12,017 nucleotides of DNA from GWF2-30-66 sp042576225 (GCA_042576225.1 JBHPCA010000040.1:1-12017); one strand, 5' to 3'. Shown: positions 1 through 7,332, counted from the stretch's first letter. The notes: generated by a model from the sequence alone, not told the origin. Translations and numbers: made by a program.

Positions 1-55
1 CCATTTCATTTTGAACAGCAATTATAGAATTTCCCCATGCAACACCAGCTTTTAT
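1..55. repeat. 55-bp exact direct repeat, copy at window edge
   Basis: Positions 1-55 are identical to 416-470. Identity stops at 55/470 (next base a versus c). It may extend left of the window. The copies are 415 bp apart, not a multiple of three, so this copy is read in another frame within the 6-941 gene and ends it. Confidence 0.97.
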
Positions 56-941
56 AAAAATCAAACCCATTCGTATTTATATTAATTTCATCCAAAACTT
101 TGTTTTTTTCTATATTGTTTTTATCTACAACAAGTAGCCTATTTAGTTTTTTATTTTTATTCTTTAAAAATATCGCTACATACTTTCCACAAGGGCTTAT
201 TTGATAATAAAATCTTGAATTCTTATATACAGATTTAATCTTACTTTCTATCTCTTTCTTAGATATGCGCAAACCTGAATTATAATTTTTCTTGGTATCA
301 AAACGTAATGTTATATCCAAACAGGTCCCATCCATAAAATAGACTTTTATGCTACTTTGACCCGTATATTCAAAGTTAAAAATAAATTTTGTAAATCGTA
401 CAGTATCAACAAGACCCATTTCATTTTGAACAGCAATTATAGAATTTCCCCATGCAACACCAGCTTTTATCTTTTTATTTTTATTCAATCTAAAATTTAT
501 ACTACAACCAGTAAAGTTTTGGTCTTGTAAAAAAATAGTATCATAAACCTTTTGACCAGTTTCGAGATTTACTATCTGTGATTCAATACAGTTTTTTTTA
601 TCATAATCATAAAAATCATAAAAATTATCCGTAAAATTATCCGTAGATAATGAGACTTCTAGCAATTTCATATCTTTGCTAAAAGAATAAGAAGAAACAT
701 ATGCCTCAAAATCAAAAACCTTAAATTTTTTGCCTTTATTACTACAATTAAAAATTATAACTTTGCTGCCATGACTGTACACTATAAAATTCTTAAATAA
801 CTTTGCATTCGTACAATCATGTGCCAACTTATAATCGTCATGCTCACTAACTTTAACCGCAAACGTTTTTACACACATTACGTTAAGCAAGAAAAAAAAT
901 CCAAATAATACACCTTTTTTAACACTTTTATTTGTTTTCAT
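6..941 (-). CDS. Exported beta-propeller-like protein, C-terminus altered by a duplication
   Basis: Not a family I can name. The ATG at 941 gives 311 aa starting MKTNKSVKK, with a Sec signal peptide: basic N-terminus, a hydrophobic stretch (GVLFGFFFLLNVMCV) and a probable cleavage after KTFA at about residue 28. A TTG at 962 would add seven residues, but it overlaps the preceding small ORF and spoils the signal peptide; GGGGA lies just upstream of the ATG. The mature part is mostly short beta-strand segments with WD40/TolB-like phrases (ISPCGKYVAIF then LLVVD near residues 247-273), so a beta-propeller fold is inferred. It is rich in Lys, Asn and Phe. The last ~16 residues (YKSWCCMGKFYNCCSK) are oddly Cys-rich: they are an out-of-frame reading of a 55-bp sequence that codes KAGVAWGNSIIAVQNEM in frame at 416-470. 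The natural C-terminus is therefore probably lost, or this is an assembly edge. Confidence 0.6.
   Translation of the reverse strand: MKTNKSVKKGVLFGFFFLLNVMCVKTFAVKVSEHDDYKLAHDCTNAKLFKNFIVYSHGSKVIIFNCSNKGKKFKVFDFEAYVSSYSFSKDMKLLEVSLSTDNFTDNFYDFYDYDKKNCIESQIVNLETGQKVYDTIFLQDQNFTGCSINFRLNKNKKIKAGVAWGNSIIAVQNEMGLVDTVRFTKFIFNFEYTGQSSIKVYFMDGTCLDITLRFDTKKNYNSGLRISKKEIESKIKSVYKNSRFYYQISPCGKYVAIFLKNKNKKLNRLLVVDKNNIEKNKVLDEININTNGFDFYKSWCCMGKFYNCCSK
416..470. repeat. 55-bp exact direct repeat, internal copy
   Basis: Second copy of the sequence at 1-55. Here it is read in the frame that fits the rest of the gene and encodes a segment containing GVAWGNSIIAVQNE, so this is likely the ancestral position. 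Confidence 0.97.
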
Positions 942-951
942 GGTTCCCCGA

Positions 952-1062
952 TTACGCATCAATTTTTATTAATACTATCACTTGTTGATTTTTATTTCGC
1001 CTCGCCTGAATACTCCGCCCTTCGTCCTTGCTCAGGACGGGGATGAAATTGGATTTTTTCAT
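952..1062 (-). CDS. Small 36-codon ORF with strong ribosome-binding site
   Basis: ATG at 1062-1060, TAA at 954-952, 36 aa (begins MKKSNFIPVLSKDEGR, ends VLIKIDA). GGAGG at 1072-1068 sits 5 nt before the ATG, one of the best Shine-Dalgarno sites in the window. The stop lies 10 nt before the ATG of the exported protein at 941, a spacing that suits translational coupling. No hydrophobic signal or recognised domain. The middle of the ORF is made of a palindromic repeat of a family found elsewhere in this window, so it could be a repeat insertion just downstream of an older gene start rather than a true small protein. I cannot tell which. Confidence 0.4.
   Translation of the reverse strand: MKKSNFIPVLSKDEGRSIQARRNKNQQVIVLIKIDA
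1016..1048. repeat. Palindromic intergenic-type repeat, divergent copy
   Basis: Contains CCCTTCGTCCTTGCTCAGGA followed by CGGGGATGAA, a variant of the repeat seen at 7333-7364. It has an internal 5-bp stem, CGTCC (1023-1027) with GGACG (1035-1039). It lies inside the 36-codon ORF at 952-1062. Confidence 0.6.
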
Positions 1063-1269
1063 GATTTCCTCCAAATACATCTAAAAATCTTTCCACTTAA
1101 TTAAAAATATATATATTAAAATATATATCAAAACAAACTATTTGCAACCTTTATACCCAAACTTTAGCTGTTTTTAACGCATAACACACAAATAGCAAAT
1201 ACCGCGCTTTGTTGTTCCACCCCAATATTTCTTATTCTACCCATTTTACAAAAAAAGGGCCTCTACAAG
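1063..1269. other. Gene-poor AT-rich spacer
   Basis: Between the ankyrin gene stop and the small ORF. It holds the GGAGG site at 1068-1072 and a run of alternating TA near 1106-1130 that may contain a -10 element, but I could not pair it convincingly with a -35. Just past the ankyrin gene stop, the minus strand has a run of seven T next to GGCCC (near 1250-1261), without a clear hairpin. Nothing else was recognised. Confidence 0.5.
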
Positions 1270-2826
1270 CTACTCATAAACTGTCTTCACAGCCACATCT
1301 GTGAAGTTTCTATTTTTTCTTGTTTTGTCTAATTTATCTTTAAAAGCGTTTATGCTTTTCAATATGAGATTAAGACGTAATTCATCAAAACGGAAACAAT
1401 TTTTTTTATTTCCTACAACAGCCTTAACAAAGTCAAACAGATCTTCTGTATATGACACAAAGAATATTTTTTCCATATCTTTTTTTCTAATAACTTTATA
1501 AAGCTTTTCAAAAAAAATAACTGCTTTAGTGGAATTTGTCTTAACTTGTATAGCTCTACCAAAGGCGTACCTAACTAAAAACTTAAATCTGTACTTATTA
1601 TTTACTTTATCAAAAATAAACTTTAACTTTCCCTTTTCGGTCTTTTCTCTATTGTATTTTGTTACTAAATTAATATAATTAGATTTTGTTACGTAATCAG
1701 TATAAACCAATGTGCGTATTTGGTTTTTATCTATATTTCGCTTTAACATTTTAGCTTTAATTCTAATTTTGTTATCTATTTCTGCACTATTCTGTAGGAG
1801 CAACTTCAATATTTTAAAACTAACAGAACTATTAAAAATCAAAGAAGGATTAAAAAAAACCCACCAAAGTGGGGTATTTCCATCTTTATTAGCTTTATTT
1901 ACATCTATCTTGGGGTGTTTTAACAGCTCTTTTACTATTTCCAGCCTGTTTTTCTTGCAAGCAACGAAAAGTGGGGTATAGCCAGTTTCATCAACTTTAT
2001 TAATATCTATCTTGGGGTGTTTTAAAAGCTCTTTTAATGTATCCACATTGCCATTATCGCAAACAAAAAAAAGTGGGGTCATTAAGCCTCTATTACGCGT
2101 AAATTTAGAAGTTTTATTTACATCTATCTTGGGGTGTTTTAACAGCTCTTTTGCTATTTCCAGCCTGTCTTTCTTGCAAGCATAAAAAAGTGGGGTTGAA
2201 CCTTTGAAAAAACCAGACCCAACAACTTTATTTACATCTATCTTGGGGTGTTTTAAAAGCTCTTTTAATGTATCCACATTGCCATTATCGCAAACAAAAA
2301 AAAGTGGGGTTGAACCTTTGAAAAAACCAGACCCAATAACTTTATTTACATCTATCTTGGGGTGTTTTAATAGCTCTTTTACTATATCCAGGTAGCCTTG
2401 GCTGCAAGCATAAAAAATTGGGGACTGCCCATTATGATCTTTATTTACATCTATCTTGGGGTGTTTTAATAGCTCTTTTAGTATACCAAAAGAATTTGTC
2501 ATTAAGGTATAAAAAAGTGGGGACCATCCAAACTCACCTGTACCTGTATTCACATCTATATCTTTGTATTTTAATAGCTCTTTTACCTTTTTCAAGTCAC
2601 CACGTTTAACAGCTTGCTTAAGTTGTCGAGATCTATATTTTCTCCTTAACCAGCTTGCTACGCGATAAACTCCCGATATTGATTTGCTTGTTACGCCTTT
2701 TATCATTTTGTTTAACAAAAAATTATACGGCCCAATAGGTGTAATCATACTTCTTGACATGTTAAAGCTCGCTAAAGAACAAAGTGAGATAATTGATAAG
2801 ACTATTTTTTTATTTAATTTAAACAC
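1270..2826 (-). CDS. Exported ankyrin-repeat protein
   Basis: 518 aa, starting at a GTG (2826-2824) with GGAGG at 2837-2833, six nt upstream. A basic N-terminus and hydrophobic run (IVLSIISLCSLASF, residues 8-21) suggest Sec export or a membrane anchor. About eight ankyrin repeats span residues 67-350 (roughly 67-93, 99-130, 134-163, 171-200, 209-238, 248-277, 282-311 and a divergent 316-350), each with TPLF at the first helix and LKELLKHPKIDVNK at the end. Ankyrin repeats bind proteins; exported ones in host-associated bacteria often act on host targets, which is inference here. Residues 350-518 are a Lys/Phe-rich, probably helical domain that I do not recognise. Repeats 4-5 and 6-7 are copies of a two-repeat module, and stretches of DNA are identical, so expansion is recent. 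Repeats 4, 5 and 6 carry longer loops (GSGFFK, TSKFTRNRG). Confidence 0.9.
   Translation of the reverse strand: MFKLNKKIVLSIISLCSLASFNMSRSMITPIGPYNFLLNKMIKGVTSKSISGVYRVASWLRRKYRSRQLKQAVKRGDLKKVKELLKYKDIDVNTGTGEFGWSPLFYTLMTNSFGILKELLKHPKIDVNKDHNGQSPIFYACSQGYLDIVKELLKHPKIDVNKVIGSGFFKGSTPLFFVCDNGNVDTLKELLKHPKIDVNKVVGSGFFKGSTPLFYACKKDRLEIAKELLKHPKIDVNKTSKFTRNRGLMTPLFFVCDNGNVDTLKELLKHPKIDINKVDETGYTPLFVACKKNRLEIVKELLKHPKIDVNKANKDGNTPLWWVFFNPSLIFNSSVSFKILKLLLQNSAEIDNKIRIKAKMLKRNIDKNQIRTLVYTDYVTKSNYINLVTKYNREKTEKGKLKFIFDKVNNKYRFKFLVRYAFGRAIQVKTNSTKAVIFFEKLYKVIRKKDMEKIFFVSYTEDLFDFVKAVVGNKKNCFRFDELRLNLILKSINAFKDKLDKTRKNRNFTDVAVKTVYE
2005..2079. repeat. 75-bp exact repeat within ankyrin gene (copy 1)
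   Basis: Identical over 75 bp to 2236-2310, offset 231 nt (77 codons, in frame). It encodes the CDNGNVDTLKELLKHPKID part of ankyrin repeat 6. Confidence 0.95.
2236..2310. repeat. 75-bp exact repeat within ankyrin gene (copy 2)
   Basis: Identical to 2005-2079; encodes the same segment in ankyrin repeat 4. It overlaps a second in-frame near-duplication: 2184-2267 matches 2298-2381 with two mismatches in 84 nt, offset 114 nt (38 codons). Confidence 0.95.
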
Positions 2827-2889
2827 TGGAAACCTCCATAAATTATTTAATTAAAACCACAAAAAACTATATTTTAAAGGGTGTTTAAG

Positions 2890-2917
2890 ATTATATCACA
2901 TATACAATTAAAGGCAA
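2890..2917 (-). promoter_or_regulatory. Predicted promoter of the ankyrin gene
   Basis: On the minus strand, -35 TTGCCT (2917-2912), 16-nt spacer, -10 TATAAT (2895-2890) preceded by TGA, an extended -10. The transcript would start near 2883, leaving a leader of about 57 nt before the GTG at 2826 with GGAGG in it. Prediction from consensus only. Confidence 0.5.
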
Positions 2918-3063
2918 ACCAACAATTGACAGTTTGTAAAGAAAAACGATGCATAATCGCAAAACTTACGATTTGCAAGGGTATATCGGTATCCAAAAGG
3001 AATTCAAGTAGATTCAAAAAAATTTAATGCGATCCCAATTTTGTGTAGTTTTCTGTTGTTTTT

Positions 3064-4419
3064 TTACCGGGTTGAGGGTATTTGGGGCAAATCTATGCAT
3101 ACTGAACCCGCATCGTCGATCCACATTCTTGGATATGCGCCCATATAATGGTCCGCATTATGGATATTTTCAATCTTGCCCCCATAAAATATACCATTTT
3201 TTGTAAACACAGGAGAAAACATTAACTGTTGGGGTTTTGCAAACGACTTTTGCTTACTTACACCAGTATCAAAATTATAACAAAAAAGATTAAGGTTTTG
3301 TGCTCTTTTTGGCGAACAATCAGCATAGTATATGCCTTTATTGTAATATCTCGGTAGCAATGGCAATATAGATTCATATAAACAAAAATTAAGTAAATCT
3401 AAGATAAGATAAGAGGGAATGGAGAAAGAGAATATTTCTTTGCAGCTCCAGTCGCTCAAATAATTAGAGGTGTTTTTTTTGGTGATATTTTTTGGGGAGC
3501 TGTTTGGGTTGGTATTGGATTGTTTTTTGATATAATTTTGGTTTTTTATGTGATAACAGTTAAACGTTATTGTTTCATCATGCCGATCAATATTCTCAGG
3601 GTGCTCCAAGAAAAAGCCCTCATCTTCAGAGATCATGGTTAAAAAAGCAATGGGACTCGCTTTAAAGTCAACGATGTAAACACTTTCCATATCTATTGTT
3701 TTTTGCGTATACGCACTTATTGTCTTTGCTTTTTTCTCAAAATCGTCTTTATTATCTTGATTTATTGAGCATATCACATTCTCTAAATAATCCTCCAACG
3801 GGGGATAATTCGCCTGTGCTATTTTGTAAGAAATATGCTCTTTTTTATATTCACCTTCTTTAATTTTTCTTTCGATATAAAATAACGTATTGCCCACTTT
3901 TTGAGGATACATAAAATCATAGACTTTATCTTGTAAAATGCCTTTTATGAGCCCACTTGAATGAACATGGAACACTGCAAAGCGCCCGTCTTGCTTTGCG
4001 CTCACATAAAAATTAGCATCATCTATCCAATGAACCTCATTTATATCGTATATTGGCTCATAGATATCTATAGATTTTGGCGATCTTCTATTGAATGTTT
4101 TTATACGTATTCTACCCTCATCTATAAAGCTAAAACCATCATGAGCAGGAAGCACTTTTAACCCGGCTGGCACATAAGAAGAAAGAAGCCCCTTTGAAGC
4201 TTTTTTGGACTCCGGATCCCACAGCCAAAGCTCAATATGGGTAACCGATTTTTGATATAGGACGTATACCGCTATTTTGCCATTATGCTCTATGCTGGCC
4301 ACTGGATACAAAAACTCATGCGCATAAGATAGGCAAGAAAAAATAAATAAAAATAAGATGGGAAATAATACAAAACACCTGTTTGATTTACTGAGCTTCA
4401 AATACACCTTGCACGCCAC
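3064..4419 (-). CDS. Exported protein with beta-propeller-like repeats
   Basis: 451 aa from a GTG at 4419 with AAGGGGA a few nt upstream. Residues 14-33 form a hydrophobic signal segment (FVLFPILFLFIFSCLSYA) with likely signal peptidase I cleavage after SYA; the Cys at 29 does not fit a good lipobox. The mature part has blade-like phrases such as HIELWLWDPESKK (61-73), HWIDDANFYVSAKQDGRFAVF (130-150) and NTLFYIERK (177-185), resembling TolB/WD40-type propellers; the fold is inferred. Residues 293-320 are an Asn/Ser/Lys-rich linker, followed by a Cys-containing second half (SPKRAQNLNLFCYNFDTG) that again looks blade-like. No catalytic motif seen. It is monocistronic by spacing (351 nt from recF, 237 nt from the ankyrin gene). 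It resembles the 6-941 protein in general design only. Family unknown. Confidence 0.75.
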   Translation of the reverse strand: MACKVYLKLSKSNRCFVLFPILFLFIFSCLSYAHEFLYPVASIEHNGKIAVYVLYQKSVTHIELWLWDPESKKASKGLLSSYVPAGLKVLPAHDGFSFIDEGRIRIKTFNRRSPKSIDIYEPIYDINEVHWIDDANFYVSAKQDGRFAVFHVHSSGLIKGILQDKVYDFMYPQKVGNTLFYIERKIKEGEYKKEHISYKIAQANYPPLEDYLENVICSINQDNKDDFEKKAKTISAYTQKTIDMESVYIVDFKASPIAFLTMISEDEGFFLEHPENIDRHDETITFNCYHIKNQNYIKKQSNTNPNSSPKNITKKNTSNYLSDWSCKEIFSFSIPSYLILDLLNFCLYESILPLLPRYYNKGIYYADCSPKRAQNLNLFCYNFDTGVSKQKSFAKPQQLMFSPVFTKNGIFYGGKIENIHNADHYMGAYPRMWIDDAGSVCIDLPQIPSTR

Positions 4420-4494
4420 ACTATCCCCTTTTAACTGTCAAATTTTTGTTACCACAATAAGATAACATTGAAAGAAAAATTGCGCAAAAATAAA

Positions 4495-4524
4495 CCATCG
4501 CATTGATAAAAATCAATGCGATGG
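4495..4524 (-). terminator. Predicted intrinsic terminator of the dnaN-recF unit
   Basis: Perfect 13-bp inverted repeat: CCATCGCATTGAT (4495-4507), 4-nt loop, ATCAATGCGATGG (4512-4524). On the minus strand the stem is followed by TTTATTTTTG, a usable U-tract. It lies about 245 nt past the recF stop, so the distance is long, but no other gene sits between. On the plus strand the stem is followed by A residues and would not terminate. Confidence 0.65.
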
Positions 4525-4541
4525 AAAAAAGGAGAGTAGTA

Positions 4542-4595
4542 ATGAAGCCAAAACTAAAAAGATTAAAATTACCAAAAATTATTAATAATTCTTAA
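4542..4595 (+). CDS. Possible 17-codon cationic peptide ORF
   Basis: Plus-strand ATG at 4542, stop TAA at 4593-4595, encoding MKPKLKRLKLPKIINNS. GGAG at 4531-4534 is 7 nt upstream of the ATG. A small stem (ATAGC 4614-4618 with GCTAT 4623-4627) followed by six T comes 18 nt after the stop, like a weak terminator. It would be the only plus-strand gene here. No convincing promoter was seen. A short AT-rich ORF with these features can occur by chance. Confidence 0.15.
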   Translation: MKPKLKRLKLPKIINNS

Positions 4596-4770
4596 CAATC
4601 TCAATCTCATAATATAGCTTACGCTATTTTTTAAAAATATCAAATTTTTTGTTTATTATTATTGTAATACTTTCAAACAAATCTCAAGCTATATCACAAA
4701 CAGTGTAACTCTTTCTTTCACTCCTGTCAATATAAATTTTCTTTTTTTTGCCTAAAATACCCCATTTGTT

Positions 4771-5940
4771 TCAATACGACAACTTTATCTTAGATGCGCC
4801 CATTCTAAGCAGCAAATCATCAAAAAACCCCAATTTAGATGGTGAGGTAAATATCAATTGTCCCCCTAAAGATACCAAATAACTGACCAAAAGCTCAGCT
4901 TTTTCTTCATCAAAATCTGTCATGAAATCATCCAGCAAAAAGACCGCCTGGCCACGCTCTTTGCTTAAATTAACCAGCTGAGCCGCTTTCAAAAGCAATA
5001 CCACCAACTTTTGCTGCCCCCGAGAAGCATACACTTTAGATTTTTTACTCTTAAATTTTATCAAAAAATCATCCAAATGGGCTCCAAACAAAGACCTTCT
5101 AAAGCGCATCTCCTGCTGCTTTAAATCTCCCATTTGGGAAATAAATTGATCATAATCCAGCTTAAGCCCCATTTTTTTGGGTTTATACTCAAAAGATACC
5201 GTTATTGCTGACTCTTTGGACTTGGCCTGAGCATCCCGAGATTTGCCCAATTTGCTTTGGGGTTTTCCCTGAGATTTTTGGGAAACCCCGACAAAAACAG
5301 CTTTGAGCGCATTGTTCACACAATCTTGGTATACCGTAATAATTTTATTGCGCATTACCTGAATCTCTCGTGATTTCTCCCACAACTGCCTCGTCCACAA
5401 ATCATACGATTCCTGAGTAACTCTGTCGAGCTGTAAAAGCATGTTTCTCTGTTGCAAGACTTTCTTAAACTCCCTGAGTTTACCCAAAAACGTATGGTCC
5501 ACCAATAAAATCGCATTGTCCAAAAATGCTCGTCTTATATCCGGACCACCCTTGATAAGCCAAAGATCATCTTCAACAAGCGTCACGACCCTGTAAAAAT
5601 CCATCAAATCTTTAAAAGAACTGATATGCTTCTTGTCTAACTTGACCAACTTCTTGTTTTGCGAAAAACCCACCTGGATCTCATGTTCTAGTTTCCCCGA
5701 CTCAGTGCCATGAGCCGTAAACCCAGCTTTGACAAAGAAGTTATCACTGTCAAAATGTATCAAGTCTCTAGGCGAAGAGGCCCGAAAAGATCGCATATAA
5801 CACATGTAGTGAATTGCTTCTAAAATACTAGTTTTGCCTGCGCCATTATCACCTTGAATAATAGAAATAGGCGTCTCAAAGTTCAACCTCAAAGACTTGA
5901 AACAACGAAAGTTTTTAATATTAAGTGTATTAATGCGCAT
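4771..5940 (-). CDS. recF: DNA replication and repair protein RecF
   Basis: 389-aa SMC/ABC-type ATPase that with RecO and RecR loads RecA at single-strand gaps. Visible motifs: N-terminal LNIKNFRCF (6-14), Walker A GDNGAGKT (30-37), the family segment LVEDDLWLIKGGPDIRRAFLD (121-141), GAHLDD (286-291), ABC signature region YASRGQQK (304-311), and Walker B/D-loop LLDDFMTDFD (335-344). These are all in the order and spacing of RecF. Slightly longer than the usual ~360 aa because of a low-complexity, Lys/Gln/Ser-rich insert at about 218-244. The ATG at 5940 is 27 nt after the dnaN stop; there is no recognisable Shine-Dalgarno, and a stop codon lies just upstream in frame, so translation probably depends on coupling to dnaN or on another start signal. 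Confidence 0.96.
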   Translation of the reverse strand: MRINTLNIKNFRCFKSLRLNFETPISIIQGDNGAGKTSILEAIHYMCYMRSFRASSPRDLIHFDSDNFFVKAGFTAHGTESGKLEHEIQVGFSQNKKLVKLDKKHISSFKDLMDFYRVVTLVEDDLWLIKGGPDIRRAFLDNAILLVDHTFLGKLREFKKVLQQRNMLLQLDRVTQESYDLWTRQLWEKSREIQVMRNKIITVYQDCVNNALKAVFVGVSQKSQGKPQSKLGKSRDAQAKSKESAITVSFEYKPKKMGLKLDYDQFISQMGDLKQQEMRFRRSLFGAHLDDFLIKFKSKKSKVYASRGQQKLVVLLLKAAQLVNLSKERGQAVFLLDDFMTDFDEEKAELLVSYLVSLGGQLIFTSPSKLGFFDDLLLRMGASKIKLSY

Positions 5941-5967
5941 TAATCAAACACTCGTTTAAACACCCAT

Positions 5968-7092
5968 TTAAGTACCAGTTGTCGGAGAAACCGGCATCAC
6001 CAGATATACCAAGCTTTTATCATCTTTGTTAGACTCAAACATAATCGGTTTAGAAGAATTTTGTAAATGGAACTCCACCTGCTCCTCAGGAAACACCTGC
6101 AAACCATTAACCAAATACGGTGCATAAAACCTGATATCTATCTTCTGGCCATCAAACTGCAACAATGGGATCTCTTCTTCTAACTTGCCAACCTCTTTGT
6201 TTTGCATAGACACATGAATCGACTCTTTTGCAAAACCAAACTTAGTTGCAATAAACTGCCCTGATAATAAACATGCCGACCTTCTTAACGTCTTTATCAA
6301 ACTACTTCTATCAACCGTCGCCCCATAAAAGCCCTCTTTTTCCAAAATGGTATTATATTGCGGAAACGGATCTGCCAATAATTTCGTAAAAAAATTAAAC
6401 GATTCGCCTGAAAAGACTAACTGATTCCCACAAAGGCCTACAAATACCCCCGTTTCTTGGGAACTTTCCAAAATCTTTTTCACTTCAAAGATAGCTCTGC
6501 GTGGCAACAACCAACTTTTTGGCTCATCCAGATTATATTTTGGCGATTTAACCTGTACCAAACAATGCCCATCAGTAGAAGTCATCTTAAAGCCCGATTT
6601 ATCTATCTCCCAATAAAGGCCGTTTAATGCAGGGTTTGCATTATTCTGAGGAATCAAAAATGCAACTTTTGAGAACATATCCAATAAAAACCCTGACTCA
6701 ATCTGCATCAAGTTTTCTATGCGCTCTGGAAATGGAGGAAACTCTTGAGCATCTTTAATATTTAAAGAAAGATTTACCTTCCCCGACTTTACCACCAACT
6801 GAGTGTCTTCTATGAAAAACTCTATCTCACCCTCAAGTTCTTTGACCAGATCAAAAATACGTTTTCCAGAAACCAGAAAAGACCTTGTCTCCTGAACATC
6901 ACAATCTTTGAGCAAATAACTTGACTGCAAGCTAATTTCCAAATCTGTGCTTTTTAAAATTAATTCTTTCAAACTTACCTGAAAAAGTATAGATGACGTT
7001 GCATCAAGCGTTGTGCGCTTATTGCATATTGGATGCATAAACGACAAAATTGACATCAACGGTTTTTGATCTACAACAAATCTGTTATCCAT
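5968..7092 (-). CDS. dnaN: DNA polymerase III beta subunit (sliding clamp)
   Basis: 374 aa, the normal size for the bacterial clamp, a homodimeric ring that tethers polymerase III to DNA and binds many repair proteins. Motifs in order: KRTTLDATSSILFQ (25-38), STDLEIS (48-54), LNGLYWE (156-162), TDGHCL (173-178), PRRAIFEVKKIL (197-208), FPQYNTIL (243-250), APYLVNGL (324-331) and the C-terminal VMPV (365-368) that forms part of the client-peptide cleft. Six residues (SPTTGT) follow VMPV, whereas many clamps end within a few residues of this point. ATG at 7092 has AGGA about 7 nt upstream. First gene of a probable dnaN-recF operon; dnaA, the usual upstream neighbour, is not found in the window. 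Confidence 0.97.
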   Translation of the reverse strand: MDNRFVVDQKPLMSILSFMHPICNKRTTLDATSSILFQVSLKELILKSTDLEISLQSSYLLKDCDVQETRSFLVSGKRIFDLVKELEGEIEFFIEDTQLVVKSGKVNLSLNIKDAQEFPPFPERIENLMQIESGFLLDMFSKVAFLIPQNNANPALNGLYWEIDKSGFKMTSTDGHCLVQVKSPKYNLDEPKSWLLPRRAIFEVKKILESSQETGVFVGLCGNQLVFSGESFNFFTKLLADPFPQYNTILEKEGFYGATVDRSSLIKTLRRSACLLSGQFIATKFGFAKESIHVSMQNKEVGKLEEEIPLLQFDGQKIDIRFYAPYLVNGLQVFPEEQVEFHLQNSSKPIMFESNKDDKSLVYLVMPVSPTTGT

Positions 7093-7196
7093 ATATAAAT
7101 CCTGATTAATCTATTAATTTACATAATTTTTTTCTATTTTAACGCGAACTCAAAATAAAAACACAAAGAACAAACACTTGATTTAACAAGATACTC

Positions 7197-7228
7197 TCTC
7201 CCCGTTCTCCCTGAGCTTGACGAAGGGT
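7197..7228. repeat. Palindromic intergenic repeat, left arm of inverted pair
   Basis: Matches the reverse complement of 7333-7364 at 31 of 32 positions (t at 7205 is the mismatch). The core is CCCTGAGCTTGACGAAGGGT. Confidence 0.92.
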
Positions 7229-7332
7229 TTATACTAAAAGCTTATTTTTTCTAAAAACGGTTACAAAAAAACCTTGCCAGTTAATTTTTTCATACAATAA
7301 AAACATGCTAAACCACATAAAAACTAATATAG

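Larger units (their letters stand above)
4420..4770. other. 351-nt spacer with terminator and a possible mini-ORF
   Basis: Holds the hairpin at 4495-4524 (terminator for the recF side) and a 17-codon plus-strand ORF at 4542-4595 described separately. The rest, about 4633-4770, is very AT-rich with no ORF or structure I can support. Confidence 0.6.

Noticed and set aside
960..962. TTG start for the leftmost exported protein
   Set aside because: It overlaps the preceding small ORF and puts seven extra residues before the signal peptide; the ATG at 941 gives a clean signal sequence.
1301..2609. Plus-strand ORFs opposite the ankyrin gene
   Set aside because: They are mirror readings of the ankyrin repeats, with repeated peptides that simply follow the repeated DNA, and no ribosome-binding sites.
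2934..2961. Plus-strand TTGACA at about 2936 as a promoter
   Set aside because: The only -10-like hexamer (CATAAT) is about 20 nt away, and there is no plus-strand gene downstream.
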